Shown here piece by piece: positions 6,407 to 14,401 of a DNA stretch of 31,290 nucleotides. A program made the translations under genes and the position numbers. Location of the stretch: NCBI GenBank assembly GCA_964620345.1, contig CAZUHK010000015.1, forward strand, positions 1 to 31,290. Reading direction: 5' to 3'. Source of the stretch: CAZUHK01 sp964620345 (GTDB lineage: Bacteria > Planctomycetota > Phycisphaerae > Phycisphaerales > Zrk34). The notes under the pieces are model-generated. The model was not told the origin of the DNA. It did not search any database and was given only the letters and a program-made list of their open reading frames with translations. Position 1 is the first letter of the stretch; each line of letters begins with the position of its first letter.

Positions 6407-7489
6407 TCAGGCGTCCACCACCGTCACGTGCTTCTGATTGGCCGCGTGCAGCGACTGGCTCCAGCCCACGCCCAGCAGCGAGCCCAGCACCCCGGCCGAG
6501 GCGTAGTGGGCCGGCAGGGCCAGCGCCAGGGGCAGCAGCGGCGTGTTGCCCCCCGCGGCGTTGGGCTGGAACAGGCGGTGCAGCAGTTCATCGGCGTCGG
6601 CCACGGTCGTCGCCGTCCAGCCGTAGGCCGCGACCGCCAGCAGCAGCGGCGCGACGATGAACGTCAGCCGCGTGCGCGTCGGGAACATCTGATGGCCGAC
6701 CAGCCCGGCCACGGTGAACGCCACCAGCAGACCGCCGATGACCTGCCCGCTGTCGGCGCTGGCCAGCAGGATCATCGCGATCGCCGAGCCGACCGCCATC
6801 GCCACCACGCCGCCCAGGAAGCTCGAGGCGACCGGCGTGCGCCACTGCAAGCCGCCGGCGCCGCGCTCCATCACCATCCGGCCGACCAGCGCCGCCAGCC
6901 ACGCCAGCGTGAGCAGGCACAGGCCGATCAGCAGCGTGGCGATGTAATCGACGGTCAGCGACCGCTTGAGCATGAACACCACCGCGGCGCTGAGCAGCAC
7001 GGGGCCGGCGGCGGCCGCGGACTGAAACGGCGGCGGCTGCTCACCCTCGGCCAGTTCCTGGTAGTGCGCCGCCCGCAGCCACGCCGGCAGCATGTGTCGC
7101 AGCCGGTCGCGGCCGCAGTGCGCGATCAGCACCATCGCGGCGAACGGCAGGGCCCAGGCCATCGCGTCCAGCGCCAGCAGCATGTACCGCCCGGGGTCGG
7201 CATGCGTGCGCAGCCACGCCTCGATCGCCCCGCCGCTGGCCGCCGGCCCCAGCATCGCCGCGGCCAGCAGCGCCGCGCCGGCCATCACGTTGCCCACCGC
7301 CGCCACGATCAGCCCCGCGGCCACGGCCAGGGCCAGCCACGCGACCAGCCCGCCCAGCGACGCCGGCGAAAGCTGCACCGCGACAAACCCCGGCGCATTG
7401 GCCACGCCGGGCATCATCGCGCCGCTGAGCGCCACCAGGGCGATCAGCGCGACCAGCAGAAGCACCTGTTGCCTTCGCGCAGGAAGCAT
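6407..7489 (-). CDS. Polytopic membrane protein of unknown function
   Basis: Function not recognised. This 360-residue protein is very rich in Ala, Leu, Val and Gly. It shows about nine hydrophobic segments of membrane-spanning length, including VLLLVALIALVALSGAM at the N-terminus, a pair near residues 45-85, VLLSAAVVFMLKR, ATLLIGLCLLTLAWLAALVG and LTFIVAPLLLAVAAYGW. A more polar loop around residues 125-155 holds HCGRDRLRHMLPAWLR and AEGEQPPPFQ. No transporter signature, charged transmembrane motif or cofactor site was recognised. The ATG at 7489 is the only obvious start, and no strong ribosome-binding site precedes it. It ends 36 nt before the folE2 promoter candidate on the same strand, so it may be a separate unit. 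An inner-membrane location is likely. Confidence 0.7.
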   Translation of the reverse strand: MLPARRQQVLLLVALIALVALSGAMMPGVANAPGFVAVQLSPASLGGLVAWLALAVAAGLIVAAVGNVMAGAALLAAAMLGPAASGGAIEAWLRTHADPGRYMLLALDAMAWALPFAAMVLIAHCGRDRLRHMLPAWLRAAHYQELAEGEQPPPFQSAAAAGPVLLSAAVVFMLKRSLTVDYIATLLIGLCLLTLAWLAALVGRMVMERGAGGLQWRTPVASSFLGGVVAMAVGSAIAMILLASADSGQVIGGLLVAFTVAGLVGHQMFPTRTRLTFIVAPLLLAVAAYGWTATTVADADELLHRLFQPNAAGGNTPLLPLALALPAHYASAGVLGSLLGVGWSQSLHAANQKHVTVVDA

Positions 7490-7534
7490 CAGCGTGTGAT
7501 ACCCGCCTGCCGCACCGCTGGCAAACGCGCCGTC

Positions 7535-7564
7535 TCGACATCGCGCCGCCGATCGGTTTATACT
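7535..7564 (+). promoter_or_regulatory. Promoter of tRNA-Leu
   Basis: TCGACA (7535-7540) and TATACT (7559-7564) with an 18-nt spacer lie 16 nt before the mature tRNA 5' end. Each hexamer has one mismatch to consensus, making this among the best promoter matches in the window. Confidence 0.65.
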
Positions 7565-7580
7565 TCTGTTTCTCCACCCG

Positions 7581-7666
7581 GCGCCGGTGGCGGAACTGGC
7601 AGACGCGCAGCGTTGAGGTCGCTGTGGGAGTTAAATCCCGTGGTGGTTCGAATCCACTCCGGCGCA
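7581..7666 (+). tRNA. tRNA-Leu (anticodon GAG)
   Basis: The acceptor stem GCGCCGG (7581-7587) pairs perfectly with CCGGCGC (7659-7665), with discriminator A at 7666. The anticodon arm is CAGCG-TTGAGGT-CGCTG, so the anticodon is GAG, reading CUC/CUU leucine codons. A long variable arm (GGGAG/ATCCC region) marks a class II tRNA. The T arm is GGTGG-TTCGAAT-CCACT. The 3' CCA is not encoded and must be added by tRNA nucleotidyltransferase. It sits alone, with its own promoter and terminator. Confidence 0.96.
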
Positions 7667-7672
7667 TTGCAG

Positions 7673-7703
7673 GCCGCGGTCATCGACCGCGGCTTGTTGT
7701 TTG
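7673..7703 (+). terminator. Rho-independent terminator of tRNA-Leu
   Basis: A perfect 9-bp stem GCCGCGGTC/GACCGCGGC (7673-7681, 7685-7693) with a 3-nt loop is followed by TTGTTGTTTG. It starts 7 nt after the tRNA. The T-rich tail overlaps the -35 candidate of the next gene. Confidence 0.85.
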
Positions 7704-7723
7704 TACCGCCCCGGCGGTAGTCT
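7694..7723 (+). promoter_or_regulatory. Promoter candidate for methyltransferase (leaderless type)
   Basis: TTGTTG (7694-7699) and TAGTCT (7718-7723) have an 18-nt spacer, and the ATG begins 7 nt after the -10. Transcription would therefore start at or next to the A of ATG. Confidence 0.45.
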
Positions 7724-7730
7724 GCCCGCC

Positions 7731-8405
7731 ATGTCCAAGTACATGCACGAATCCAGCACCGGCGGGTTGTACGACCTGTGGTCGCGCTTCTACGACGCGA
7801 CGTTCGGCCGGCTGGTGCACAAGCGACAGCAGCGGGCGATCCAGGCGCTGGACCTCAAGCCCGGCGACCGCGTGCTCGACCTGGGCGTGGGCACGGGCAT
7901 GACCCTGCCGCTGTACCCGCACGACGTGCGGGTGGTCGGGTTTGACCTGAGCCGGGGCATGCTCGCCAAGGCGCAAGCCAGGTGCGACGCCGAGGGGCTG
8001 GCTCACGTGGACCTGATCCAGGCCGACGCGATGGCCCCGCCGCTTGCCCGTGGCCGCTTCGACCACATCCTCATCACGCACGTGATCACCGTTGTGAGCG
8101 ACCCGGTGAAACTGCTGCACCACGCCCGGCGCCTGCTGCGGCCCGGCGGGTCGATCGTCATCCTCAATCACTTCGCATCGACCTACGCGCCGGTGCGTTT
8201 TTTCGAGCGACGGCTCAACCCGATCTTCGTCAAGGTCGGCTGGAAGAGCGACCTGGAGCTGGCCGAGGTGCTGGCCGGCTGCCCGATGGGCCTGGCGTTG
8301 CAGTTCAAGTGCAGCGCGTTGGACTTGTGGGAGATCGTGGTGCTGCGTGACGGGCCGACCGTCGCCGCGGCGCCGGCGCGACTCAAGCCGGGGCTTGGCG
8401 CGTAG
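7731..8405 (+). CDS. Class I SAM-dependent methyltransferase, PmtA-like
   Basis: This 224-residue Rossmann-fold methyltransferase has motif I VLDLGVGTGMTLPLYP (SAM-binding glycine loop), the acidic end of strand 2 in VGFDLSRGMLAKA, LIQADAMAPP, and the post-motif RLLRPGGSIVILNHF. The N-terminal YDLWSRFYDATFGRLV, the LPLYP and ITVVSDP stretches and the NHF segment resemble phosphatidylethanolamine N-methyltransferases of the PmtA type. A role in phosphatidylcholine or ornithine-lipid methylation is therefore plausible but inferred. The start at 7731 was chosen because upstream sequence is the terminator and promoter. No Shine-Dalgarno sequence is present; a leaderless message is likely. No signal peptide or membrane helix, so cytosolic or peripheral membrane. 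A ubiquinone/menaquinone-type methyltransferase is an alternative. Confidence 0.82.
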   Translation: MSKYMHESSTGGLYDLWSRFYDATFGRLVHKRQQRAIQALDLKPGDRVLDLGVGTGMTLPLYPHDVRVVGFDLSRGMLAKAQARCDAEGLAHVDLIQADAMAPPLARGRFDHILITHVITVVSDPVKLLHHARRLLRPGGSIVILNHFASTYAPVRFFERRLNPIFVKVGWKSDLELAEVLAGCPMGLALQFKCSALDLWEIVVLRDGPTVAAAPARLKPGLGA

Positions 8406-8414
8406 CGCGGTAAG

Positions 8415-8442
8415 TTGTTGTGGCGCACGGGTTACTTATAAT
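8415..8442 (+). promoter_or_regulatory. Promoter candidate for lptD-like gene
   Basis: TTGTTG (8415-8420) and a consensus TATAAT (8437-8442) with a 16-nt spacer lie 31 nt before the ATG at 8474. GGAGAGG lies about 9 nt before that ATG as a ribosome-binding site. Confidence 0.55.
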
Positions 8443-8473
8443 CGCCGCTGATCCGTTTGGAGAGGCCGTCTGC

Positions 8474-11400
8474 ATGGGGCAACCAGGCAATTCTCGTCGC
8501 GACATCGGCCGGCTGTTGCGGCTGTTGGGGTTGGTCGTGCTGCTCGGTGCGCCGCGGTTGGCCGCGGCCCAGGACGGGTTCGACCCGACCCGGCCGCGCG
8601 ATCCGCAAGGCGCGATTCTGCCCGACACGCCGCTCAAGGCCGACCTCGAGATGAAGGCCCTGCGTGCCACGACGTGGGACTCGGGCGGCACCCGGCGCGT
8701 GCTGCTGGACCGCGATGCCCGGATCGCCATCGGTTCCTACGGTTTCAAGGCCGATGGCGCGGTGGTGTACATCACCCCCAGCCCCGAGCGCGGCGGGCCG
8801 ACGCAACTGGCGATCTACCTGGACAACGTCACGGAGCTGGGCGGCCACGGGCCGATCAACGCCGAGGCGCGGCGGCTGCTGATCACCGCGCTGATCCAGG
8901 GCCGCGTCAAGCTCGCCGCCGATCGACTGGTGCGCGAATCCGCCGAGGGCGAGGCGCTGGTGCAGGCGGCCAACGCCCGGCTGCAGCGCCACTACCGGGC
9001 CCTGAGTGAGAACATCATCGCCCGGGCCGATCAGCAACCGCTGTATCCGCGCGATGTCTTCGCCGAGCGCGTCCGCCGGCAGAGCCGGACACGCGGCGAG
9101 GACGTGCCGCCGCTGCCCGAAGTGGTGATCGACCATACGCCGCCGGTCCGCCCCGGTCCCGACGATGAGCCCGACGACGCCCCACCGCTGCCGCCCGAGG
9201 CCAAGGCGCCGCCCGACGCGCCCGATGCGCCCGACCGCCCGGCCGACGATGAGGATGAAGACGCCCGGCGCCTCCGCCTGGTTCAGTTCAACGCCGGCCG
9301 CATCGTCTACCAGGAAGGCGAAGACGAGAGCTACGCCCTGCTCGTGGGCGACGTGCGGGTGATGTATCACGACCCCGACACGCGGCAGGGCATGTCGCTG
9401 GCCGCGGATCGCGCGGTGATCTTCACCGCCCCCGGTGCCCTGACCGGCCAGCAGGCCGACGTGCGGGCGGTGCGCGGCGTGTACCTCGAAGGCAACGTCG
9501 TGGCGACCAACGGCGAGTACACCCTGCGCGGGCCCCGCGTGTTCTATGACCTGCAGACCGACCGGGCGGTTGTGCTCGAAGCGGTCTTCTTCACGTGGGA
9601 CATCAAGCGGCAGGTGCCGATTTATGTGCGGGCTGAGAAGATCATGCAGACCGCGCAGAACCAGTGGCGGGCGCACAACGCCACGCTGAGCACCAGCGAG
9701 TTCGCCGAGCCGCACTTCGCGCTGGGCGTGGGCGAGCTGACGATCGATCGCGAGCGGTCGCCCGAGGGCGACGACCGCATCCGCTATCAGGCCGAGGATC
9801 TGACCATGCGGACGGCCGGCGTCCCGGTGTTTTATTGGCCGGGCGTGTCGGGCACGGCCGCCGACTCGCCGCTGCGCCGCCTGTCGGTCAATTTCGATGG
9901 GCGCGATGGCATGGTCGTCCGCTCGCGGTGGGATCTGTTCGCCCTGGCTGACCGGCAGGCGCCCGAGGGGGTCGATCTGGAGCTGATCGGCGATGCCTAC
10001 ACCAACCGCGGCGGCGCGATCGGCTTCGACATGAATTACAACGTGCCCAAGGCGTTCGGCAACGCCGACGGCTACCTGATGTACGATGCGGGCGACGATG
10101 AACCCGGCGGCCGCGAGGAGGTCGAACCCGAAGACAACCTGCGCGGCATGGGCTTCTGGCAGCACCGCCACGATCTGCCGGACAACTGGGAAGTCTCGGC
10201 CGAGGTCGGCTACATCAGCGACCCGACGTTCCTCGAAGAGTTCTTCCCCGACCGCGCTTCGACCGACAAGCCGTGGGAGACATCACTCTACGCCAAGAAG
10301 CAGGAAGAAGACTGGGCGTTCACCTTCCTGACCAAGTTTGACCTGCTGGATTTCGTCCCGCAGCTCACGCAGCTTCAGACGCCCGGCTACACCGTCGACA
10401 AGCTGCCCGAACTGGCGTACTACCGCTTGGGCACGTCGCTGTTCGGCGACGCGGTGACGTGGTTCAGCGAGAACCGCGCCTCGCTGATGCGGATCAACCT
10501 GCCCGAGCAGACGCCGCGCGAGCTGGGCTTCAACATGGCTGAGTCGGTCGCGCTGTTCGGCATGGCCAACACCACGCGGTTCGATGCGGCGCTGAGCGCC
10601 GCGGGGCTCAACGAGGACGAGATCTATCGATTCGACAGCCGGCAGGAACTGAACCTGCCGCTGAAGGTCGGCCCCATCGACGTGGTGCCCTACCTCACCG
10701 GCCGGGTCACGCTGTACGAAGAAGACTTCTCCTCGTTCAGCGGTGAGGACGAGAACGTCCGCTGGTGGGGACAGGCCGGCGTGAAGCTGCACACCACCTT
10801 CACCAACACCTACGACGGCGCCGAGAGCCGGCTGCTGGATGTGCATCGCCTGCGACACATCATCGAGCCCAGCGTCCACGCCGGCTACGCATGGACGAAC
10901 ATCGAGCAGCAGAACCTGCCGGTGTTCGACTTCGATGTCGAATCCCTGGCCGAGGGCCACACCATTCGCCTGGGCCTGCGCAACACGTTCCAGACGCAGC
11001 GCGGCGGGCCGGGCAACTGGCGCAGCGTCGACTGGTTGCGCATCGACACCGACCTGGTCATTCAGGATGACGACACGGTCCGCGAATCGCCCCTGCCGCG
11101 GTTCTTCGACTATCGGCCCGAGTTCTCGCTGGCCGGCGATCACTTCTGGGGCGAGGTCGCCTGGCAGGTCACCGACACGCTGCACACCGTGGGCAACGTC
11201 ACCTGGAGCTTCGATTCGGATCAGATGGAGCAGTGGAACTTCGGCCTGACCTACGACCACAACCCGCGGCTGAGCAGCTTCGCCCAGCTCCGCCGGATCG
11301 AAAGCGTCAACTCGCTCATCTTCAGCTACGGCTTCGACTACCTGCTGTCGGCGAAGTATCACGTGTCGTTTTCCCAGTCGCTCGATCTGGAGAACAACGA

Positions 11401-11681
11401 AACGCGCGATGTGTCGGTGCTGGTCACGCGGCGCCTGCCGCGGATGCTGGTGACCGTCGCGGTGGCCGTGGACCCGCTGGGCGGGGACACGTCGTTTGGC
11501 ATCTCGTTCACGCCCGAGGGCGTGGGCGGGGGCCGGCCCGGCCGCAACCCCTTCNNNNNNNNNNCTGCTGTTGGCGGACATTGATGGGTTCAGCGACGTG
11601 TTCGACCTGGAGCGCGCGCCATCAGCTTTCCTCGGGCTGATCCTTGAGGACCTGGGCAACCCCTTCACCTTCGCGCAATGA
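8474..11681 (+). CDS. lptD: LptD-like outer-membrane LPS assembly protein (3' end interrupted by assembly gap)
   Basis: LptD forms the outer-membrane barrel that inserts lipopolysaccharide, receiving it through OstA/LptA-type periplasmic domains. The signal peptide (LLRLLGLVVLLGAPRLAAA) is followed by an OstA-like beta region, a Pro/Asp-rich linker at about residues 212-262, and a second OstA-like segment (GRIVYQEGEDESYALLVGDV, LEGNVVATNGEYTLRG) to about residue 450. A long beta-barrel region with alternating aromatic strands continues to about residue 1027. It is larger than E. coli LptD (about 780 residues), mainly through the duplicated OstA region and linker. The coding sequence reaches 11554, where ten N begin. 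The frame probably resumes at 11667 and ends TFAQ-stop at 11681, with 11555-11666 foreign, giving about 1031 residues. An LptE partner is not visible. Confidence 0.85.
11555..11666. other. Scaffold gap plus probable foreign insert in the 3' end of lptD
   Basis: Ten N at 11555-11564 are followed by about 91 nt that read LLLADIDGFSDVFDLERAPS and onward in the plus frame but resemble nothing in the LptD family. The 11-mer GCAACCCCTTC occurs immediately before the N (11544-11554) and again at 11656-11666. Deleting 11555-11666 joins the LptD frame cleanly to its TFAQ-stop end. This is the signature of a wrong-branch assembly join. Confidence 0.6.
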
Positions 11682-11717
11682 CCGCCCCTTCGCGCCGCGA
11701 CCTGCCGGCCGCGCGGT

Positions 11718-11723
11718 TACAAT
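11718..11723 (+). promoter_or_regulatory. -10 element directly before argJ
   Basis: TACAAT ends 6 nt before the argJ ATG, with no Shine-Dalgarno sequence and only a weak -35 region. Transcription would start at the ATG. Confidence 0.45.
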
Positions 11724-11729
11724 CCCGCC

Positions 11730-12944
11730 ATGCCACGGAATCTGCACAGCATCACCCGGCCGCGCGGCTTCGTGGCCGGCGGCACGACCTGCGGCATCAA
11801 GCCATCGGGCGCGGCTGACCTGGCGATGATCGTCAGTCAAGCCCCCGCCACGCTCGCGGCGATGTTCACCACCAACCGGGTCGTGGGCGCCCCGGTGATC
11901 GTCGGCCGCGAGCACATGCGGGGCGCGACCGGCCGGGCGTTCGTGTGCAACTCGGGCATTTCCAACGTCGCGACCGGCGCTCGGGGCGTCGAGGATGCGC
12001 TGAACATGTGCGCCGCCGCCGGCGCGGCGCTGGGCTGCGACCCGCGCCGGGTGATGCCGTTCTCCACCGGCGTGATCGGCCACCGCCTGCCGATCGACAA
12101 GGTGCTGGCCGGCATCGAATCCCTCACGCCGCAACTGGCCCGCGGCCCGGCCGCCGACGCCGCCGCGGCCAAGGCCATCCTCACCACCGACCTGGTGCCC
12201 AAGGCCGCCTGCCGCACGGCGAAGCTCGGCTCGACCACCGTGCACCTGGGCGGCATCGCCAAGGGCTCGGGCATGATCGCGCCCAATATGGCGACGATGC
12301 TCGTGTTTCTCACCGCCGACGCGGCGATCGGCGCGCCGCTGCTGCGCCGCGCGCTGCGCGACGCGGTCAACGCCGATGGCAGCTTCAACCGCATCACCGT
12401 CGATTCGGACACCAGCACGTCGGACACCATCGCCATCCTCGCCAACGGCGCCTCGGGCGCGAGCAAGATCAGCAAGCCCGGGCGGAGCTACAACGCCTTC
12501 GCCGCGGCGCTGGCCGATCTGTGCCGCGACCTGGCCTACCAGGTGATCGCCGACGGCGAAGGCGCCGAGCACGTGATCCACGTGACCGTGACCGGCGCGG
12601 CGTCGGGGCCTGAGGCGCACCGCGCGGCGCGGACCGTTGCCGACTCGCCGCTGGTGAAGACGGCCGTCCACGGCGTCGACCCCAACTGGGGCCGCATCGC
12701 CGCCGCCGTCGGCCGAAGCGGCGCGAAGGCCAAGCCCGAGGCCCTAACCATCGCCATCGCCGGCACGACCGTGTTCCGCCGCGGCGCCCCGGTTGCGTTC
12801 AGCGAGAAGAAGGTCGCCGCGGCGATGCGCCGGCACGACGTGCCGATCGACATCGAGCTTGGTCGAGGCCAAGCGAGCTGCACCGTGCTGGGTTGCGATT
12901 TGAGCCGCAAGTACGTCGAGATCAACGCCGACTATACGACCTGA
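11730..12944 (+). CDS. argJ: Glutamate N-acetyltransferase / amino-acid acetyltransferase
   Basis: ArgJ transfers the acetyl group from N-acetylornithine to glutamate, recycling acetyl in arginine synthesis; bifunctional forms also use acetyl-CoA. The 404-residue precursor has the oxyanion-hole motif PFSTGVIG near residue 112 and the self-cleavage region KGSGMIAPNMATML near 185. There the Ala-Thr bond is cut to give alpha and beta chains with an N-terminal Thr nucleophile. DGSFNRITVDSDTSTSDT and the C-terminal DPNWGRIAAAVGRSG and GCDLSRKYVEINADYTT also match. The usual NSGNANA segment reads NSGISNVATG here, a lineage variation worth noting. Whether it is mono- or bifunctional cannot be told from sequence. 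The start follows a -10 element at leaderless spacing. Its stop overlaps a convergent remnant by 13 nt. Confidence 0.96.
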   Translation: MPRNLHSITRPRGFVAGGTTCGIKPSGAADLAMIVSQAPATLAAMFTTNRVVGAPVIVGREHMRGATGRAFVCNSGISNVATGARGVEDALNMCAAAGAALGCDPRRVMPFSTGVIGHRLPIDKVLAGIESLTPQLARGPAADAAAAKAILTTDLVPKAACRTAKLGSTTVHLGGIAKGSGMIAPNMATMLVFLTADAAIGAPLLRRALRDAVNADGSFNRITVDSDTSTSDTIAILANGASGASKISKPGRSYNAFAAALADLCRDLAYQVIADGEGAEHVIHVTVTGAASGPEAHRAARTVADSPLVKTAVHGVDPNWGRIAAAVGRSGAKAKPEALTIAIAGTTVFRRGAPVAFSEKKVAAAMRRHDVPIDIELGRGQASCTVLGCDLSRKYVEINADYTT

Positions 12945-13081
12945 GCGGTCGCGCTGATTTCGGCGTCGGTCAGGTAGCACGCCGGGTCGGCCGCCCACCT
13001 GTCGCCGGTCATCGCCTCGGCGCGGGCACGCAGGCCGCCGCCGCACATCGGCGGCACGGCGCAGTCGCGCGGGCCTATCAT
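12932..13081 (-). pseudogene. Short SPASM-like C-terminal remnant (49 codons)
   Basis: The minus strand reads MIGPRDCAVPPMCGGG, then LRARAEAMTGD, RWAADPACYL and a short tail to a stop at 12932. The spacing Cys-x5-Cys-GGG-x-Arg-Ala ... Gly-Asp ... Asp-Pro-x-Cys resembles the last part of the SPASM domain of radical SAM peptide-modifying enzymes. In that domain the usual CGGGC has a Cys where this has Leu. No radical SAM core is upstream; that space is the divergent nifS. It may be the 3' remnant of a deleted gene, a misassembly residue or a chance frame. It overlaps the argJ stop and the nifS -10. Confidence 0.4.
13076..13081 (+). promoter_or_regulatory. -10 element directly before cysteine desulfurase gene
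   Basis: TATCAT ends 6 nt before the ATG at 13088, without a Shine-Dalgarno sequence, the same arrangement as at argJ. No good -35 was found. Confidence 0.45.
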
Positions 13082-13087
13082 GTCGTC

Positions 13088-14401
13088 ATGACCCGGCCGA
13101 TCTACCTGGACAACAACGCCACCACCGCGCCGGCGCCGCAGGTCGTCGAGGCGGTCGCCGCCGCCCTGCGCGACGACTGGGCCAACCCTTCCAGCGTGCA
13201 TCGCGCCGGCCAATCCGTGCGACGCAAGCTCGACCTGGCGCGCGAGCGGGTCGCCGCCCTGCTGGGCACGCGCAACGTCATGACCGAAAGCTTTTATCGC
13301 AAGCGGCTGGTTGCGCAGGGGATTGATCTCCTCCCGCCCGACATGGCCAATGTCGAAACGCTCGACAGGATCATCTATGATGAACTGATGNNNNNNNNNN
13401 GCACGCGCGATCGCGAGATCATCTTCACCTCCGGTGCGACCGAGGCGAACAACCTGGCGCTGCGCGGCATCACCGCCGTGCGCGACCGCGATCGCAGCCC
13501 GCGCAAGACGATTCTCACCTCGCTCGCCGAGCATTCGGCCGTCCGCGAGCCGTGCGAACAACTCGAGCGCGAGGGCTACCGCATCGTGCGGCTGGGCATG
13601 AACCGCACGGGGTTGGTCGACCCCGATGAACTGGCCGAACACCTCAACCAGCGGGCCGACCAGATCGCCATGGTCAGCGTGCATTGGGCGAACAACGAGA
13701 CGGGCGTGATCCAGCCCATCGAACGGATCGGCGAGCTGTGCCGCAGCGCGGGCGTACCGCTGCACACCGACGCGACGCAGGCCGTGGGCAAACTCACGAT
13801 GCACCTCGCGGAGCTGCCGATCGACGCCGCGTCGTTCTCGGCCCACAAGTTCCACGGCCCCAAGGGCGTCGGTGGCCTGTACTTGCGCAGCGCCACGCGG
13901 CTGCGGCCCCAACTCATCGGCGGCCCGCAGGAACGCGAGCGGCGCGGCGGCACGGAAAACGTCCCGGCGATTCTTGGCATGGCCACGGCCGCGGAACTGG
14001 CCGCGACGTGGTTGGCCGGCGACGGGCCGCGGCAGGTTCAGGCCCGGCGCGACCGCTTCGAAACATCGCTCGTCGAGTCGATTCCCGACGGCGTGGTCAA
14101 CGCCGCGGGCGCGCCGCGCCTGGGCAATACCGCCAACATTGCCTTTCCCCCGCTCGAGGCCGAGGCGCTTTTGATCCTCCTCAGCGAACAGGGCGTGTAC
14201 GCCTCGGCCGGGGCCGCGTGCAGCAGCGGTTCGCTCGAGCCCTCGCCGATCCTGCTGGCCATGGGCCTGGACGAACCGGTCGCGCACGGATCGCTGCGGT
14301 TCAGCTTGTCTCGCGATACGAGCGACGAGCAGATCGATCAGGCGCTTTCGATCATTTCCGACGCCGTGTCGCAGCTTCGCCAGAGCATGCCGGTGGGCTG
14401 A
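13088..14401 (+). CDS. Cysteine desulfurase (NifS/IscS type), interrupted by a chimeric assembly segment
   Basis: This PLP enzyme removes sulfur from cysteine as a persulfide for Fe-S clusters and tRNA thiolation. Motifs: YLDNNATTAPAP at the N-terminus, FTSGATEANNLAL, HWANNETGVIQPI, HTDATQAVGK, the PLP lysine in SAHKFHGPKGVGG, RRGGTENVPAILGM, and the active-site loop ASAGAACSSGSLEPS with the persulfide Cys. Bases 13274-13408 do not belong. Deleting them joins AALLGT directly to RDREIIFTSG in frame, giving 392 residues, the normal family length. The gene overlaps the convergent DUF4405 gene by 64 nt. IscU/SufU is not adjacent, so NifS, IscS and SufS-like roles cannot be separated by context; the short ACSSGS loop favours the NifS/IscS group. 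Confidence 0.93.
   Translation: MTRPIYLDNNATTAPAPQVVEAVAAALRDDWANPSSVHRAGQSVRRKLDLARERVAALLGTRNVMTESFYRKRLVAQGIDLLPPDMANVETLDRIIYDELMXXXXTRDREIIFTSGATEANNLALRGITAVRDRDRSPRKTILTSLAEHSAVREPCEQLEREGYRIVRLGMNRTGLVDPDELAEHLNQRADQIAMVSVHWANNETGVIQPIERIGELCRSAGVPLHTDATQAVGKLTMHLAELPIDAASFSAHKFHGPKGVGGLYLRSATRLRPQLIGGPQERERRGGTENVPAILGMATAAELAATWLAGDGPRQVQARRDRFETSLVESIPDGVVNAAGAPRLGNTANIAFPPLEAEALLILLSEQGVYASAGAACSSGSLEPSPILLAMGLDEPVAHGSLRFSLSRDTSDEQIDQALSIISDAVSQLRQSMPVG
13274..13408 (+). other. Foreign aspartate/glutamate-racemase-like fragment and N gap inside cysteine desulfurase
   Basis: Before the N run the frame reads NVMTESFYRKRLVAQGID, then LLPPDMANVETLDRIIYDEL. This pattern is typical of the Asp/Glu racemase family (a TxxxxFYxxRL block and a later RIIYDEL), not of cysteine desulfurases. 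GCACGCGC ends at 13273 just before the fragment and recurs at 13401-13408 just after the N. Both families could encode LLGTR at the junction, which would explain a wrong turn by the assembler. Confidence 0.75.

Noticed and set aside
8432..10171. 579-codon minus-strand frame opposite the LptD-like gene
   Set aside because: Shadow frame; LptD-like gene on the plus strand has signal peptide, promoter and ribosome site.
11565..11681. Short frame LLLADIDGF... ending at 11681 as the tail of a separate gene
   Set aside because: Its last codons coincide with the predicted LptD end and it starts at an N gap flanked by a repeated 11-mer; an assembly chimera explains it better.
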